DNA of 64,000 nucleotides from Glycomyces fuscus (GCA_002529455.1 NYMS01000019.1:58559-122558); one strand, 5' to 3'. Shown: positions 7,169-15,543, counted from the stretch's first letter. Numbers and translations: made by a program. The notes: generated by a model from the sequence alone, not told the origin.

Positions 7169-9372
7169 ACCCCGGAGAGGTCGCCGCGCGGTTCGGCGAG
7201 GCCCCGCGTCCGCGGGAGGGACGGTTCCACGCCACCGCGCCCTACGGCCTGGTCCGGCTCGCCGACACCCCCATGCCCGCCGCCGACCTGCACGGCGACC
7301 ACCCCACCGACGACCTGCTGCGCAGCCACGACCGCACCGTGGCGGGCACCCACTCGGGGTGGATCGACCTGACCCTGACCACGCTCACCCCCACCTTCGT
7401 CGGCCAGGCCCTCGAACGCGGGCGGGTGAACGCCTCCATCCGCTTCCCCCACGGCGACCGCCACCTGCCCGCGGTCCCCGGATCGACCCTGCGCGGCCTG
7501 GTCCGCAACACCGTGCGCATGCTCACCAGCGGCGAGACCGGCCCGGTCAACACCCCGATGCTGTTCTTCCGCGCACCCGTGCGCATCGACCCCGACAGCG
7601 CCGACAGCGCCCTGTCCACGCGTGCCCGCAAGGTCATGGCCCACCAGCACTCCCACTACCGCAGGCGCCGTTCCGGGCTGCGCACCAAGCAGGGGTTCCT
7701 GTTCCACTCGCCGTCCGACGGGCACTGGTACGTGGTCGAGGTCCCCGCCACGGCCCTGTCGGGCGAGTCCGGCCAGGCCCTCAAGGTGCCCTTCACGGTC
7801 CTGCGCGAGAGCCTGCGCGCCTGGGACTTCGGCATCGACGACTTCCCCGACCCGCCCAGGAGCAACACCTACGTGCCCACCACCCACGAACAGCACGGCC
7901 ACCTCCAGTACCGGTGGGTGTACGCCGTCCACCTGCCCGGGGAGCGGCGCGTGGCCGCCGTCGCGCCCACCGGCGAGGAGGCCCGCGCCTACCTGGACGC
8001 CCGCGCAGGCGGCGCCCGCGGCCTGGGCGGGGGAGGGGTGGTGCGGGCCCTGGTGGTCCTGACCGGGGTCGCCGCGGGCGAGCGCCGCAACGCCTACCTC
8101 TTCCCCCGGCCCCCGGACCTGCGCGGGCGCCTGCGCGTCCCGGAGGCCATGGTGGAGCTGTTCGAGTCGGCCGAACAGGTCACCGGCTACCAGCGCGCCG
8201 CCTTCCCCGACACCCTGGGCACGGGCGCGGCCGACCCCGTGCGCGAACCGGTCGCCGGGGCCGGCGGCGGCGGCCTGCCCCGCCGCGGACTCGAACCGGT
8301 CTGGTTCGACCTCGACGCGTCCGGGGCGGTCGTCTCCTTCGGCCGCTCCGGCGGCTACCGCATCGCCGTCAGCGACGACAACCCGGTCCGCCGCGCCCTG
8401 CCCGCGCCCGTCCTGGGGCCCCAGCACGGCGACCCGGGGCGGGCGGCGCGGGCGGGCCGCCCGGTGGACGTGTGCCGCGCCCTGTTCGGCGACACCGACA
8501 CCTTCGCGGGCGAGGCCGGGGCGTCCAAGGGCCGGGTGTCCTTCGGCAGCGCGCTGAGCACCGATCCCGACCCGGACTACCCCGACGGCGCGGCCCTGCG
8601 CGTCCAGCTGCTCTCGCCCCAGCGCGGCTGCTTCGCCAACTACCTGGTCCAGGGCCCCGACGCCGCCTCGGGGGACCGGCCCGACATCATCACGTGGTCG
8701 CACGAGGGCACGGTGCGCCTGGGCGGGTACAAGGTGTACCTGCACCGGCACCGCGCCGCCCCTGGGGGACCGGTGCGCTACGACGCCCGCACCCAGGAGG
8801 AGCTGGGGCTGACGGTGCTGCCGCCGGGAGCCCGGCCCGAACCGCCCCGCGACACCCAGCGCGACATCGTCCCCCTCCGCGACGGTCTCACCTTCCGCTC
8901 GCGCGTCACCTTCACCAACCTCACCGACGGCGAGCTCGGCGCCCTGCTGCGCGCCCTGCTGCTGGACAACCCCGTGGACGGCGGAGACCCCGCCGACCCC
9001 GAGCACGCGCACAAGATCGGCATGGGCAAGTCGCTGGGCATGGGCAGCGTCCACCTGCGTCCGGAGCTGTACCTGGTGGACCGGCGCGCCCGCGCGCTGT
9101 CCCTGGACCCGGGCGCCGGTGTCGTGCGCGCCGGGGACGAGCGGATCCGGGGGTTCCTGGACGCCTTCGGCGCCGCCCTGGCGGGCAGGCGCCTGCCGGG
9201 CGGCCCCGCCCCGGAGCGGTGGCGGGAGGTGGACCAGGCGGTGGACGTGTGCCTGGCCAGCCGGTGGCGCGGCCGCCTGCCCTGGGAGGCGACCGCGGTG
9301 ATGTCGCTGCGCGAGTTCGCCGAGTACCCGGTGCTGCCCCCGCTCACCCGGCGCTTCCGCGACGCCGGGTGA
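7165..9372 (+). CDS. Large Cas7-type RAMP, TIGR03986-like (Cas7 with insertion)
   Basis: A 735-aa RAMP protein. It has the family hallmarks: LTLTTLTPTFVGQ near residue 70, a P-G-S-T-L-R-G loop at 105-111, and a terminal glycine loop KIGMGKSLGMGS at 617-628. The several-hundred-residue stretch between them fits the TIGR03986 group of III-D RAMPs with a large insertion. It is probably a terminal backbone subunit. I place the start at the GTG at 7165, overlapping the csx19 stop, rather than the GTG three nt earlier. Its stop is only ten nt from the stop of the convergent Cys-rich gene. Confidence 0.7.
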   Translation: MNPGEVAARFGEAPRPREGRFHATAPYGLVRLADTPMPAADLHGDHPTDDLLRSHDRTVAGTHSGWIDLTLTTLTPTFVGQALERGRVNASIRFPHGDRHLPAVPGSTLRGLVRNTVRMLTSGETGPVNTPMLFFRAPVRIDPDSADSALSTRARKVMAHQHSHYRRRRSGLRTKQGFLFHSPSDGHWYVVEVPATALSGESGQALKVPFTVLRESLRAWDFGIDDFPDPPRSNTYVPTTHEQHGHLQYRWVYAVHLPGERRVAAVAPTGEEARAYLDARAGGARGLGGGGVVRALVVLTGVAAGERRNAYLFPRPPDLRGRLRVPEAMVELFESAEQVTGYQRAAFPDTLGTGAADPVREPVAGAGGGGLPRRGLEPVWFDLDASGAVVSFGRSGGYRIAVSDDNPVRRALPAPVLGPQHGDPGRAARAGRPVDVCRALFGDTDTFAGEAGASKGRVSFGSALSTDPDPDYPDGAALRVQLLSPQRGCFANYLVQGPDAASGDRPDIITWSHEGTVRLGGYKVYLHRHRAAPGGPVRYDARTQEELGLTVLPPGARPEPPRDTQRDIVPLRDGLTFRSRVTFTNLTDGELGALLRALLLDNPVDGGDPADPEHAHKIGMGKSLGMGSVHLRPELYLVDRRARALSLDPGAGVVRAGDERIRGFLDAFGAALAGRRLPGGPAPERWREVDQAVDVCLASRWRGRLPWEATAVMSLREFAEYPVLPPLTRRFRDAG

Positions 9373-9382
9373 GCGCGCCCCC

Positions 9383-10531
9383 TCACGGGCGGCCGTCGAT
9401 GGCCTCGGCCAGGGCCTCCAGCAGGTCCGCGCGCAGGTCGGGGTCCTCCTGGGCGCCCGTCCACAGCGCCGGTGCGCGGTCCTCCTCCAGCAGGGCGCAC
9501 AGCAGGGCGTCGAGCGCGCCCTGCGGGTCGGCGTCGAAGTCCCCCCTCGCCGCCTGGGCCCGCTCCGACAGCTCCCGGGCGGTGCGCTCCAGCCAGGCGC
9601 GCTCCCCAGCGCCCAGCACCTCGCGCCGCTCCGGGTCCTCCTCCACGGCTTCGGGGGCGTCGGGGACGGGGGAGTAGGGCGCGCTGCGCGCCCGCCCCCG
9701 CGCCTGCTGCACCAGCCGGAAGTGGACGGGCATGTCCACCGCCATCCGGCCCAGGACGCCGGTGAGCCTGCGGGCGACGTCCTCGCCGCTCATGCCGGGC
9801 AGCAGGCCGCGCAGCAGCAGGCGGCGCCGCTGGTCGGGGGTGCGGCCCGCGTCGGCGTCGCGCCCGGAGGCCAGTTCGGCCAGCTTGCGCAGCAGGTAGT
9901 CGCCGGTGGCGGTGGAGACCATGGGCGGTTCCCCGACCGCGGTCATGGCGCGTCCGCGCAGGTCGGCGACGGGCACGGCGCTGCCGTCCTCGGTGAAGGA
10001 GACCGCCTCGCCCGGGTGCACGTCCTCGGGCAGGTCGGCGGCGGGGTTGCCCCAGCCCGCGGTGAGCACCAGCATGGCCAGCGCCTCCTGCTCGACCACG
10101 TCCGTGGCGACCCGGGCCACGTCGCGGCGCTGCGCCCAGCGGCGCGGGCGCTCGGAGAACGCGCAGCGCACCCGGCCGTCGGCGGCGGCCTGCGGGTAGA
10201 CGCGGCGCAGGTTCTTGTAGGAGCGGTCCCGGCGCACGTCGTCCAGGGCGTCGCGCAGCCGGTGCGCGGCGGTGCGGTCGACAGCGGTGCCCTCGGGCAC
10301 GGCGCGGCGCATGCGCACGGCGACGACGCCGTCGGGGTCGCCTCCGTGCACCGGGCACGGGCAGTGCTCGGCGCACAGGTCGACGTAGTCGCAGAACTGT
10401 TCGGAATGACCCGAGCAGCCCTGCGCGGTTCCGTCCGCGGAGCAGGGCCCGCACCCCAGAACGCGCGTGAAGGTGCGCAGGAAGGCGGCGGAGCCGAACA
10501 GCTCCCAGGCGGAGCAGTGGTGCGTGCTCAC
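9383..10531 (-). CDS. Cys-rich protein of unknown function beside the CRISPR operon
   Basis: Not recognised. The 382-aa product has eight cysteines in its first 60 residues (positions 6, 27, 30, 39, 47, 53, 57, 59) with interspersed His, which looks like a cluster of zinc or Fe-S sites. The rest is Arg/Ala/Leu-rich and probably helical, with no motif I can name. The GTG at 10531 has a GGGGAGAAGAG ribosome site. An in-frame TTG at 10648 lies upstream of the likely transcription start and is rejected. It sits tail-to-tail with the RAMP gene and head-to-head with the NLTPH/CARF unit, so it may be a CRISPR accessory or regulator; that is context only. Confidence 0.55.
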   Translation of the reverse strand: MSTHHCSAWELFGSAAFLRTFTRVLGCGPCSADGTAQGCSGHSEQFCDYVDLCAEHCPCPVHGGDPDGVVAVRMRRAVPEGTAVDRTAAHRLRDALDDVRRDRSYKNLRRVYPQAAADGRVRCAFSERPRRWAQRRDVARVATDVVEQEALAMLVLTAGWGNPAADLPEDVHPGEAVSFTEDGSAVPVADLRGRAMTAVGEPPMVSTATGDYLLRKLAELASGRDADAGRTPDQRRRLLLRGLLPGMSGEDVARRLTGVLGRMAVDMPVHFRLVQQARGRARSAPYSPVPDAPEAVEEDPERREVLGAGERAWLERTARELSERAQAARGDFDADPQGALDALLCALLEEDRAPALWTGAQEDPDLRADLLEALAEAIDGRP

Positions 10532-10646
10532 GAACTCTTCTCCCCGGTGGTCCGGGGCCGGGTCGCTTCCCCAGCCCTCCGGGAAAGCACGCGAGAGAAC
10601 GCGAGACCTCAGGTGACACCCCCGCGTCAACGGGAGGTCACTTATC

Positions 10647-10676
10647 AAATTAGGCCCACTGCGGTGGAAATGTCAA
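10647..10676 (-). promoter_or_regulatory. Promoter of the Cys-rich gene
   Basis: On the minus strand a TTGACA (10676-10671) and a TAATTT (10652-10647) are separated by 18 nt, a near-consensus vegetative promoter in an unusually AT-rich stretch. Transcription would begin near 10640, leaving about a 110-nt leader before the GTG at 10531. Confidence 0.55.
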
Positions 10677-10802
10677 TTCTTGGCCCCCTGGACCAATCTG
10701 CATGAATGTCTATGGATAAGTACAAAATGGATATCAGTAACAATGGCCTCAGCATTCGCGGGTTTTTCCGGTGCGGCACGTCCCCCCGGCGGGCGCGCGC
10801 TG

Positions 10803-10813
10803 TGTCCGAGAGA
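10803..10813 (+). promoter_or_regulatory. Core of the 21-nt CRISPR-operon element, third copy
   Basis: The 11-nt sequence TGTCCGAGAGA is identical to the core of the elements at 212-232 and 44-64, in the same orientation relative to the downstream gene, about 80 nt before its ATG. Flanking bases are only partly similar, so chance cannot be excluded. Confidence 0.35.
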
Positions 10814-10893
10814 CTGCGATGAGGGCGCGGTGCCGCCGGGCCCCGCGGACGGCCCGTCCGGCGGGGGGAGACGAGAGGAACGGAGGTCGCCGG

Positions 10894-11286
10894 ATGCGGG
10901 TGGTCAACCTGACGCCGCATGTGGTGACAGTCGTGGACGAGAGGTCGCGCGTCATCCGGCGCTGGCCCAGGTCGACCGAACCGGCCCGGGTGGAGGCCGT
11001 CCGCGTCCCCGTGGGCCTGGAGGTCGCCGGGGTTCCGCTGATGGCCGAGGAGCGCACCCGGGCCAACCTCCCCGAACCGCAGGAGGGGGTGTGGTTCATC
11101 GTCTCCTCCGTGGTCGTCTCCGCCCACCCCGAACGCCGCGACCTGCTGGTCCCCTCCGACCTCGTCCGCGACGGCAGCGGTGTGGTCACCGCCTGCCGCT
11201 CCTTCGTGGTCAGCGGCGCCCCGGTGCGGCTCGGCCCCCGTCCGCGGGAGGCGGAGGCGGTGTCCGGGGAGGCGGTGGGCGCCTAG
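10894..11286 (+). CDS. Small NLTPH-family protein, function unknown
   Basis: A 130-aa protein beginning MRVVNLTPHVVTVVDERSRV. The N-terminal NLTPH-x-V signature and the later GVWFIVSSVVVSA and FVVSG strands mark a small, probably all-beta family seen in phages and scattered bacteria and archaea, without known function. The ATG has GGAGG seven nt upstream. A longer in-frame start at 10771 gives Arg/Pro-rich sequence outside the conserved part. It precedes the CARF effector in the same direction, with 213 nt and a large inverted repeat between them, so co-transcription is possible but could be interrupted. Confidence 0.6.
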   Translation: MRVVNLTPHVVTVVDERSRVIRRWPRSTEPARVEAVRVPVGLEVAGVPLMAEERTRANLPEPQEGVWFIVSSVVVSAHPERRDLLVPSDLVRDGSGVVTACRSFVVSGAPVRLGPRPREAEAVSGEAVGA

Positions 11287-11332
11287 GACCGACCGGAAGT
11301 GTTGCCGGTGCGGTACGCGGGGCCCCGACCCG

Positions 11333-11395
11333 CGGTGATCTTGTACCTATGGCGGGGTTCGAGCGCCCAACCCCGCCATAGGTACAAGATCACCG
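11333..11395. repeat. 27-bp perfect inverted repeat, 9-nt loop
   Basis: Left arm 11333-11359 and right arm 11369-11395 match perfectly over 27 bp; the loop is CGAGCGCCC. The arm contains GATCTTGTACCTATGGCGGG, noticeably less GC-rich than the surroundings. It could be a bidirectional terminator, though no T-tract follows, an operator for the downstream effector, or a dispersed intergenic repeat. It lies 105 nt before the effector start. Confidence 0.75.
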
Positions 11396-11499
11396 GGGAA
11401 AGCGGCGCCACCGAACCCGGAACGGGGCCGGGTGCTGGAGAAACGGCGCCCCACCGCATAGCGTGGTCGTCCGACGATCCCCTCCCGGAACAGGACGCC

Positions 11500-13728
11500 G
11501 TGGACAGCCCCCGTGCCGCCGTCGTGCTCGTCGGACAGAACCCCACCCCCGCGCTGCTGTCCTCGCTCACCCTGCGCGCCGACCACCTGGCCCTGGTCGC
11601 CAGCGACGGGACCCGGCCGCTGGCACGTCGCGTCGCCGCGGCCGTGGAGCGCCTGGCCTCCCCCGAGTCGGTGAGCGTGGTGAGCGTGGGAGCCGACCCG
11701 CACGACTTCGGCCCGGTCACCGACACCCTGGCCGCCCTGCACCGCGCCAACGGCGGCGAACCCTGGTACCTGGACTACACCGGCGGCACCAAGGTGATGA
11801 GCGTGGCCGCGGCCCTGCTGCACGAGCGGGTCCTGCCACTGGACCGGTACCCCGGCGCCCGCAGCTGGCGCCACTACCTGGACGCGTTCCACGACCGCCT
11901 GCGCACCGCCGACAGCTCCCACCCGGGGCGCCCGCTGGCCGACGACGGCGTCGACCTGCGCACCCTCGCCGGGATCCACGGCGCCCACTGGCTGGAGGAC
12001 CGCGACCCCGAACCCGTCCGCCTCTTCGTCCAGGGCGGGCGCCAGGCCCTGCAGGCGCGCTTCCCCGACCTGTCCCCGGCCGCGCGGCGCGGCGTCGTCG
12101 CCGAGGGACGCGTCCTGTCCCACCTGCTGCGCCACACGCGCCGCCGGTCCGACACCGAGGTCGTCGGGGCACGCCAGGTCGCCGACCCCCGCCACCCCGG
12201 GGGTTCCGTCGCCGACTTCGACGCCGTCCTGCGCCACCGCCACCGCGTGCTGTGCGTGGAGGCCAAGACCCGTCCCGAGGACGTCGTCGCCCGGGCCGGG
12301 TGGACGGTGGCCAAGGCCCGCCGGGTCTTCGGCACCGCGGTCCAGGTGCTGTTCGTCCACTCCGGGCCCGCGGTCCCCGGGCTGCGCGAGCGCGTCACCG
12401 CCTACAACCCCGCTCTGACCGCCCGCAACGTGCACGTGTGGAGCCTGGAGGACCTGCTGTCCCGGCTGACGTCCTTCGAGGACATCCGCGGGGCCTTCTT
12501 CCCCGGCCCGGCCTCCCCGCCCCCGGACGGAGCACCCGGCCCGCCCGGGGACCCGGAACCGAACCGGGGACCTGGCCGTGCCGCGGGCCCGCCTCCCGGC
12601 CCCCTCCCCGCACCGCCGGAGGACGCCGGGCCCCCGCCGCCCGAGCGCCACCCCGGACCGCGGGACGGGCCCGTCCTGGTCACCTCCCTGGGGGGCAGCC
12701 GCCTGGGCACCCTCACCGCCGTGCACGCCCACCGGCCCGCCCGCGCCCTGGTCCTGTCCTCCCGGCAGAGCGTGCGCGACCGGATACGCGAGTCCGCCGC
12801 CCGGACCCTGCACGCCGCCGAGCACCCCGGGGCCCCGCCCGCCGACGCCGCCCTGCTCAGGGAGGCCGGGTACCGCGACCGGGTCCGCTTCACCCCCGAC
12901 CCCGTGGACGGCTCCGACGCCGACGCGGTCGCCGCCGTCGCCCACGGCTGGATCGTCCGCGAACAGCGGGCCGACCCGCCGCCCCCGGTCGTCGCCGACA
13001 TCACGACAGGCACCAAGGCGATGAGCCTGGGGCTGGCCCTGGCCGCCCGCCGGACGGGCGCCTGCGCCACCTACCAGCTGGCGCGCAGGCGGAGCGTGGT
13101 CTGCCTGACCCACGGCGAGCTGCCCCTGCGGGGCCGCGCCAGCGTCGACTGGCCCCTGGTCCTGCCCGGGTACACGCCGCTGCCCGGCGCCGGGGACGGC
13201 TCCCTGGCCGGGAACGCCTGCCGGGCGGCCCGCGCCCAGGTGGACACCGTCCTGCTCGACGCCGCCCGCGCCGCCCTCGTGCGCGCGGCCAGCGGCCCGG
13301 TCGGGGTGTGGATGGACGCCTCCCTCACCGACCCCGAGGAGTGCCTGGCCGCCCAGGAGCGGCCCAGCCTGGTGCTCACCTTCGACGACCGGGCGGTGGG
13401 CCTGACCGCGCCCGGCTGGCAGCGGCGCCGCGTCCCCGGCGGCGAGGCGCGCGAGGTGGGCCGGGGCGCGTGGGCGCAGAGCGTGTTCGCGGCCACCGCC
13501 CACCTCGGCACGCGCTGCGACGTGGCGGGGACGGTGGTCGCCCTGACCCGGCCGGGAGGCGACGTCAGCCGCGCGGTCGAACTGGTGGACTGGATCACCC
13601 ACACCGACCCGCCGCGGAGCGCGGGACCCGGGCGGATCGCGTTCGGCGACCCCCTGCGCCCCCTGGTGGCGGTCGCCTCCCCCGGCGCCCTGCCCCCGCT
13701 GCTGGACACCGACGTCAGCCTGCTCTGA
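11500..13728 (+). CDS. Tandem-CARF PD-(D/E)XK nuclease, Can1/Card1-like ring-nucleotide effector
   Basis: A 742-aa protein with a rare layout. CARF domain 1 (about 5-150) begins AAVVLVGQNPTPALL and has the ligand motif DYTGGTKVMS at 92-101. A nuclease domain (about 185-330) has ADFDAVL at 238-244 and V-E-A-K at 253-256, the D-(n)-E-x-K pattern of Card1/Can-type PD-(D/E)XK enzymes. A Pro/Gly linker (about 335-390) leads to CARF domain 2 (from about 391, VLVTSLGG; motif DITTGTKAMS at 500-509). The C-terminal roughly 180 residues are unassigned. Family knowledge: CARF nucleases bind cyclic oligoadenylate and cut nucleic acid. Two CARFs in one chain suggest it works as a monomer, as Can1 does. 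The GTG at 11500 lies after the inverted repeat; an upstream in-frame start at 11299 would translate through it. Confidence 0.82.
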   Translation: MDSPRAAVVLVGQNPTPALLSSLTLRADHLALVASDGTRPLARRVAAAVERLASPESVSVVSVGADPHDFGPVTDTLAALHRANGGEPWYLDYTGGTKVMSVAAALLHERVLPLDRYPGARSWRHYLDAFHDRLRTADSSHPGRPLADDGVDLRTLAGIHGAHWLEDRDPEPVRLFVQGGRQALQARFPDLSPAARRGVVAEGRVLSHLLRHTRRRSDTEVVGARQVADPRHPGGSVADFDAVLRHRHRVLCVEAKTRPEDVVARAGWTVAKARRVFGTAVQVLFVHSGPAVPGLRERVTAYNPALTARNVHVWSLEDLLSRLTSFEDIRGAFFPGPASPPPDGAPGPPGDPEPNRGPGRAAGPPPGPLPAPPEDAGPPPPERHPGPRDGPVLVTSLGGSRLGTLTAVHAHRPARALVLSSRQSVRDRIRESAARTLHAAEHPGAPPADAALLREAGYRDRVRFTPDPVDGSDADAVAAVAHGWIVREQRADPPPPVVADITTGTKAMSLGLALAARRTGACATYQLARRRSVVCLTHGELPLRGRASVDWPLVLPGYTPLPGAGDGSLAGNACRAARAQVDTVLLDAARAALVRAASGPVGVWMDASLTDPEECLAAQERPSLVLTFDDRAVGLTAPGWQRRRVPGGEAREVGRGAWAQSVFAATAHLGTRCDVAGTVVALTRPGGDVSRAVELVDWITHTDPPRSAGPGRIAFGDPLRPLVAVASPGALPPLLDTDVSLL

Positions 13729-13865
13729 CGCGCCGCCGACACCGCCCCGGGTACCCGGCCTGACCTTCTTTTTGCCCGTCCGCGAGCCCCTCCCGGAGGT
13801 TGCCCGCACCCCTTCCGGGCAGGATGGGAGGGCAGGCGGGCCGGGACGCGGGAACGGAGTCAGCG

Positions 13866-15539
13866 GTGCGGTGCGGGGTACGTGCCCCCGGACTCGGTGG
13901 GCTCATGGCGGTGGTGCTGGCCGCCGCCTGCTCTCCTCCCGCCGACGACCCCTTCCTCGGCCAGGACGTCTCCTGGCGGCCCTGTCACGGGGACCGGGAG
14001 AGCGCCGGAACCGCCGCACGGGGCGGCGAACCGTCCGACCGGAGCGGTGGCCCCGCCGAGCCCGGTGCCGGACCCGCCGACGGGGAGACCGCCGCCGAGT
14101 GGCTGGAGGGCCTGGAGTGCGGCACGGTCACCGTCCCCCTGGACCACGACGAGCCCGGCGGGAGGACCCTCGACATCGCCCTGGTCCGCGCGCCCGCCAG
14201 CGGCCCGCCGGAGGAGCGACTGGGCTCCCTGGTCGTCAACCCGGGCGGACCCGGCGCCTCCGGCGTCCGGGCCCTGGACTCCCCGCTGTTCAGCGACGAG
14301 GTCCGCGCCGCCTTCGACGTCGTCTCCTTCGACCCGCGCGGGGTCGGGCAGAGCGGCGGCTTCGCCTGCGGAGACCGGTACGCCCTGGTCGAGGCCCGCC
14401 AGAGCGTGGCCGGCACCGACCCCGGCGACCTGAGCGCCGCCGAACTCCAGCCCCTGGAGGACGCCGCCCGCAGGTACGCCCGGACCTGCGCGGAGACCGT
14501 GGGGGAGGAGTTCCTGGCCCGCCTCGGCACCGTCGACGTCGCACGCGACCTCGACATCGTCCGCAGCGCCCTGGGCGAGGAGCGGCTGAACTTCGTCGGC
14601 CACTCCTACGGCGCCCACATCGGCGCGCTCTACGCCCACCTGTACCCCGACCGCGTCCGGGCGGCGGTCCTGGACGGCGCCGTGGCGACCGGGACGTCCA
14701 ACGCGCGGGCGGCCGTCGACCAGACCGCCGCCTTCCAGAACACCTGGAACACGTTCGTGGCCCACTGCGCCCGGGACGCGGCCTGCCCGTTCGCCGGGGC
14801 GGACCGCGCACCCGGCTCCGGCGGCTCCGGTACCCTCAGCGAGGCCGACGCCCGGATGGCCGCCCTCCTGCGCGGCCTCGACCGGGACCCCGCCGAGGCC
14901 GGGGGGATCCCGGTGGACGGCCGCACACTGATGACCATGGTCGCCATGGAGCTGTACCGCGAGGACGGCTGGGACCTGCTCGCCGACCTGTTCACCGCCC
15001 TCGCCGAGGACGACGCCGAGGCGACCGGGCGCCACCTCGGGCGGCTCTACGACACCACCTTCGGCGCGTACGCGCGGGCGGTCCCCGGCGAGGCCGCACC
15101 GGGGACCGAGCACCAGGACACGGGCGCCGTGTTCACCGCCGTGAACTGCGCCGACCGTGCCGACCCGGTGACCGTGGAGGCCTACCGCGACGCCGCCGAC
15201 GAGGCGGCCGACCTCGCCCCGCTGTTCGGCCCCGACCCCGTGTGGGACCACCTGCCGTGCGCGTACTGGCCCGAGACGGAGGAGGCGCCCGCCGCCACCG
15301 CCCCGGACGCGCCCCCGGTCGTGGTCGTGGGCGCCGTCGGCGACCCCGCCACCCCCTACGCCTGGGCCGAGGAACTGGCCGACCGGATGGAGACCGCCAC
15401 CCTGGTCACCTACGAGGGCGCGGGGCACACCGTCTACGGCACGGGCCGCAGCCCGTGCGTGGACGGCGCGGTGGACGCCTACCTGCTCACCGGCGAGGTC
15501 CCCGGGCCCGGACTCACCTGCCCTCCGGAGGGCAGGTGA
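13866..15539 (+). CDS. Secreted lipoprotein alpha/beta-hydrolase (tripeptidyl aminopeptidase type)
   Basis: A 557-aa exported hydrolase, probably clipping N-terminal peptides outside the cell. It starts with a lipoprotein signal peptide ending LAAAC (lipid-bearing Cys22). It has the oxyanion-region VNPGGPGASG, the nucleophile elbow GHSYG, a late GDPATPYAWA (acid) and YEGAGHTVYG (His), and the Cys-rich C-terminal cap of the SlpD/SlpE/TAP group. The GTG start is preceded by GGAACGGAG. It appears to be a single-gene unit ending in a palindrome that includes its stop codon. Confidence 0.82.
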   Translation: MRCGVRAPGLGGLMAVVLAAACSPPADDPFLGQDVSWRPCHGDRESAGTAARGGEPSDRSGGPAEPGAGPADGETAAEWLEGLECGTVTVPLDHDEPGGRTLDIALVRAPASGPPEERLGSLVVNPGGPGASGVRALDSPLFSDEVRAAFDVVSFDPRGVGQSGGFACGDRYALVEARQSVAGTDPGDLSAAELQPLEDAARRYARTCAETVGEEFLARLGTVDVARDLDIVRSALGEERLNFVGHSYGAHIGALYAHLYPDRVRAAVLDGAVATGTSNARAAVDQTAAFQNTWNTFVAHCARDAACPFAGADRAPGSGGSGTLSEADARMAALLRGLDRDPAEAGGIPVDGRTLMTMVAMELYREDGWDLLADLFTALAEDDAEATGRHLGRLYDTTFGAYARAVPGEAAPGTEHQDTGAVFTAVNCADRADPVTVEAYRDAADEAADLAPLFGPDPVWDHLPCAYWPETEEAPAATAPDAPPVVVVGAVGDPATPYAWAEELADRMETATLVTYEGAGHTVYGTGRSPCVDGAVDAYLLTGEVPGPGLTCPPEGR

Positions 15540-15540
15540 G
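15513..15540. terminator. 28-nt perfect palindrome over the hydrolase stop codon
   Basis: A continuous perfect palindrome, 14 nt each side, with centre CCTCCGGAGG; the last six coding codons and the TGA lie inside it. It can fold as a terminator hairpin, though with no spacer the tip would open. It could also be a protein site. Confidence 0.5.
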
Positions 15541-15543
15541 CCC

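Noticed and set aside
6298..9054. 918-codon open frame on the minus strand
   Set aside because: Antisense to csx19 and the large RAMP gene; it is Gly/Ala/Val-rich without motifs, the usual shadow in very GC-rich DNA.
10532..10648. TTG start at 10648 for the Cys-rich protein
   Set aside because: Lies upstream of the likely transcription start at about 10640 and lacks a ribosome site.
11299..11499. In-frame extension of the CARF effector to 11299
   Set aside because: Would read through the 27-bp inverted repeat and adds no CARF sequence; the GTG at 11500 directly precedes the first CARF strand.
11347..13809. 820-codon open frame on the minus strand opposite the CARF effector
   Set aside because: Low-complexity Gly/Val/Gln composition, no start signal; the plus frame has clear CARF and nuclease motifs.
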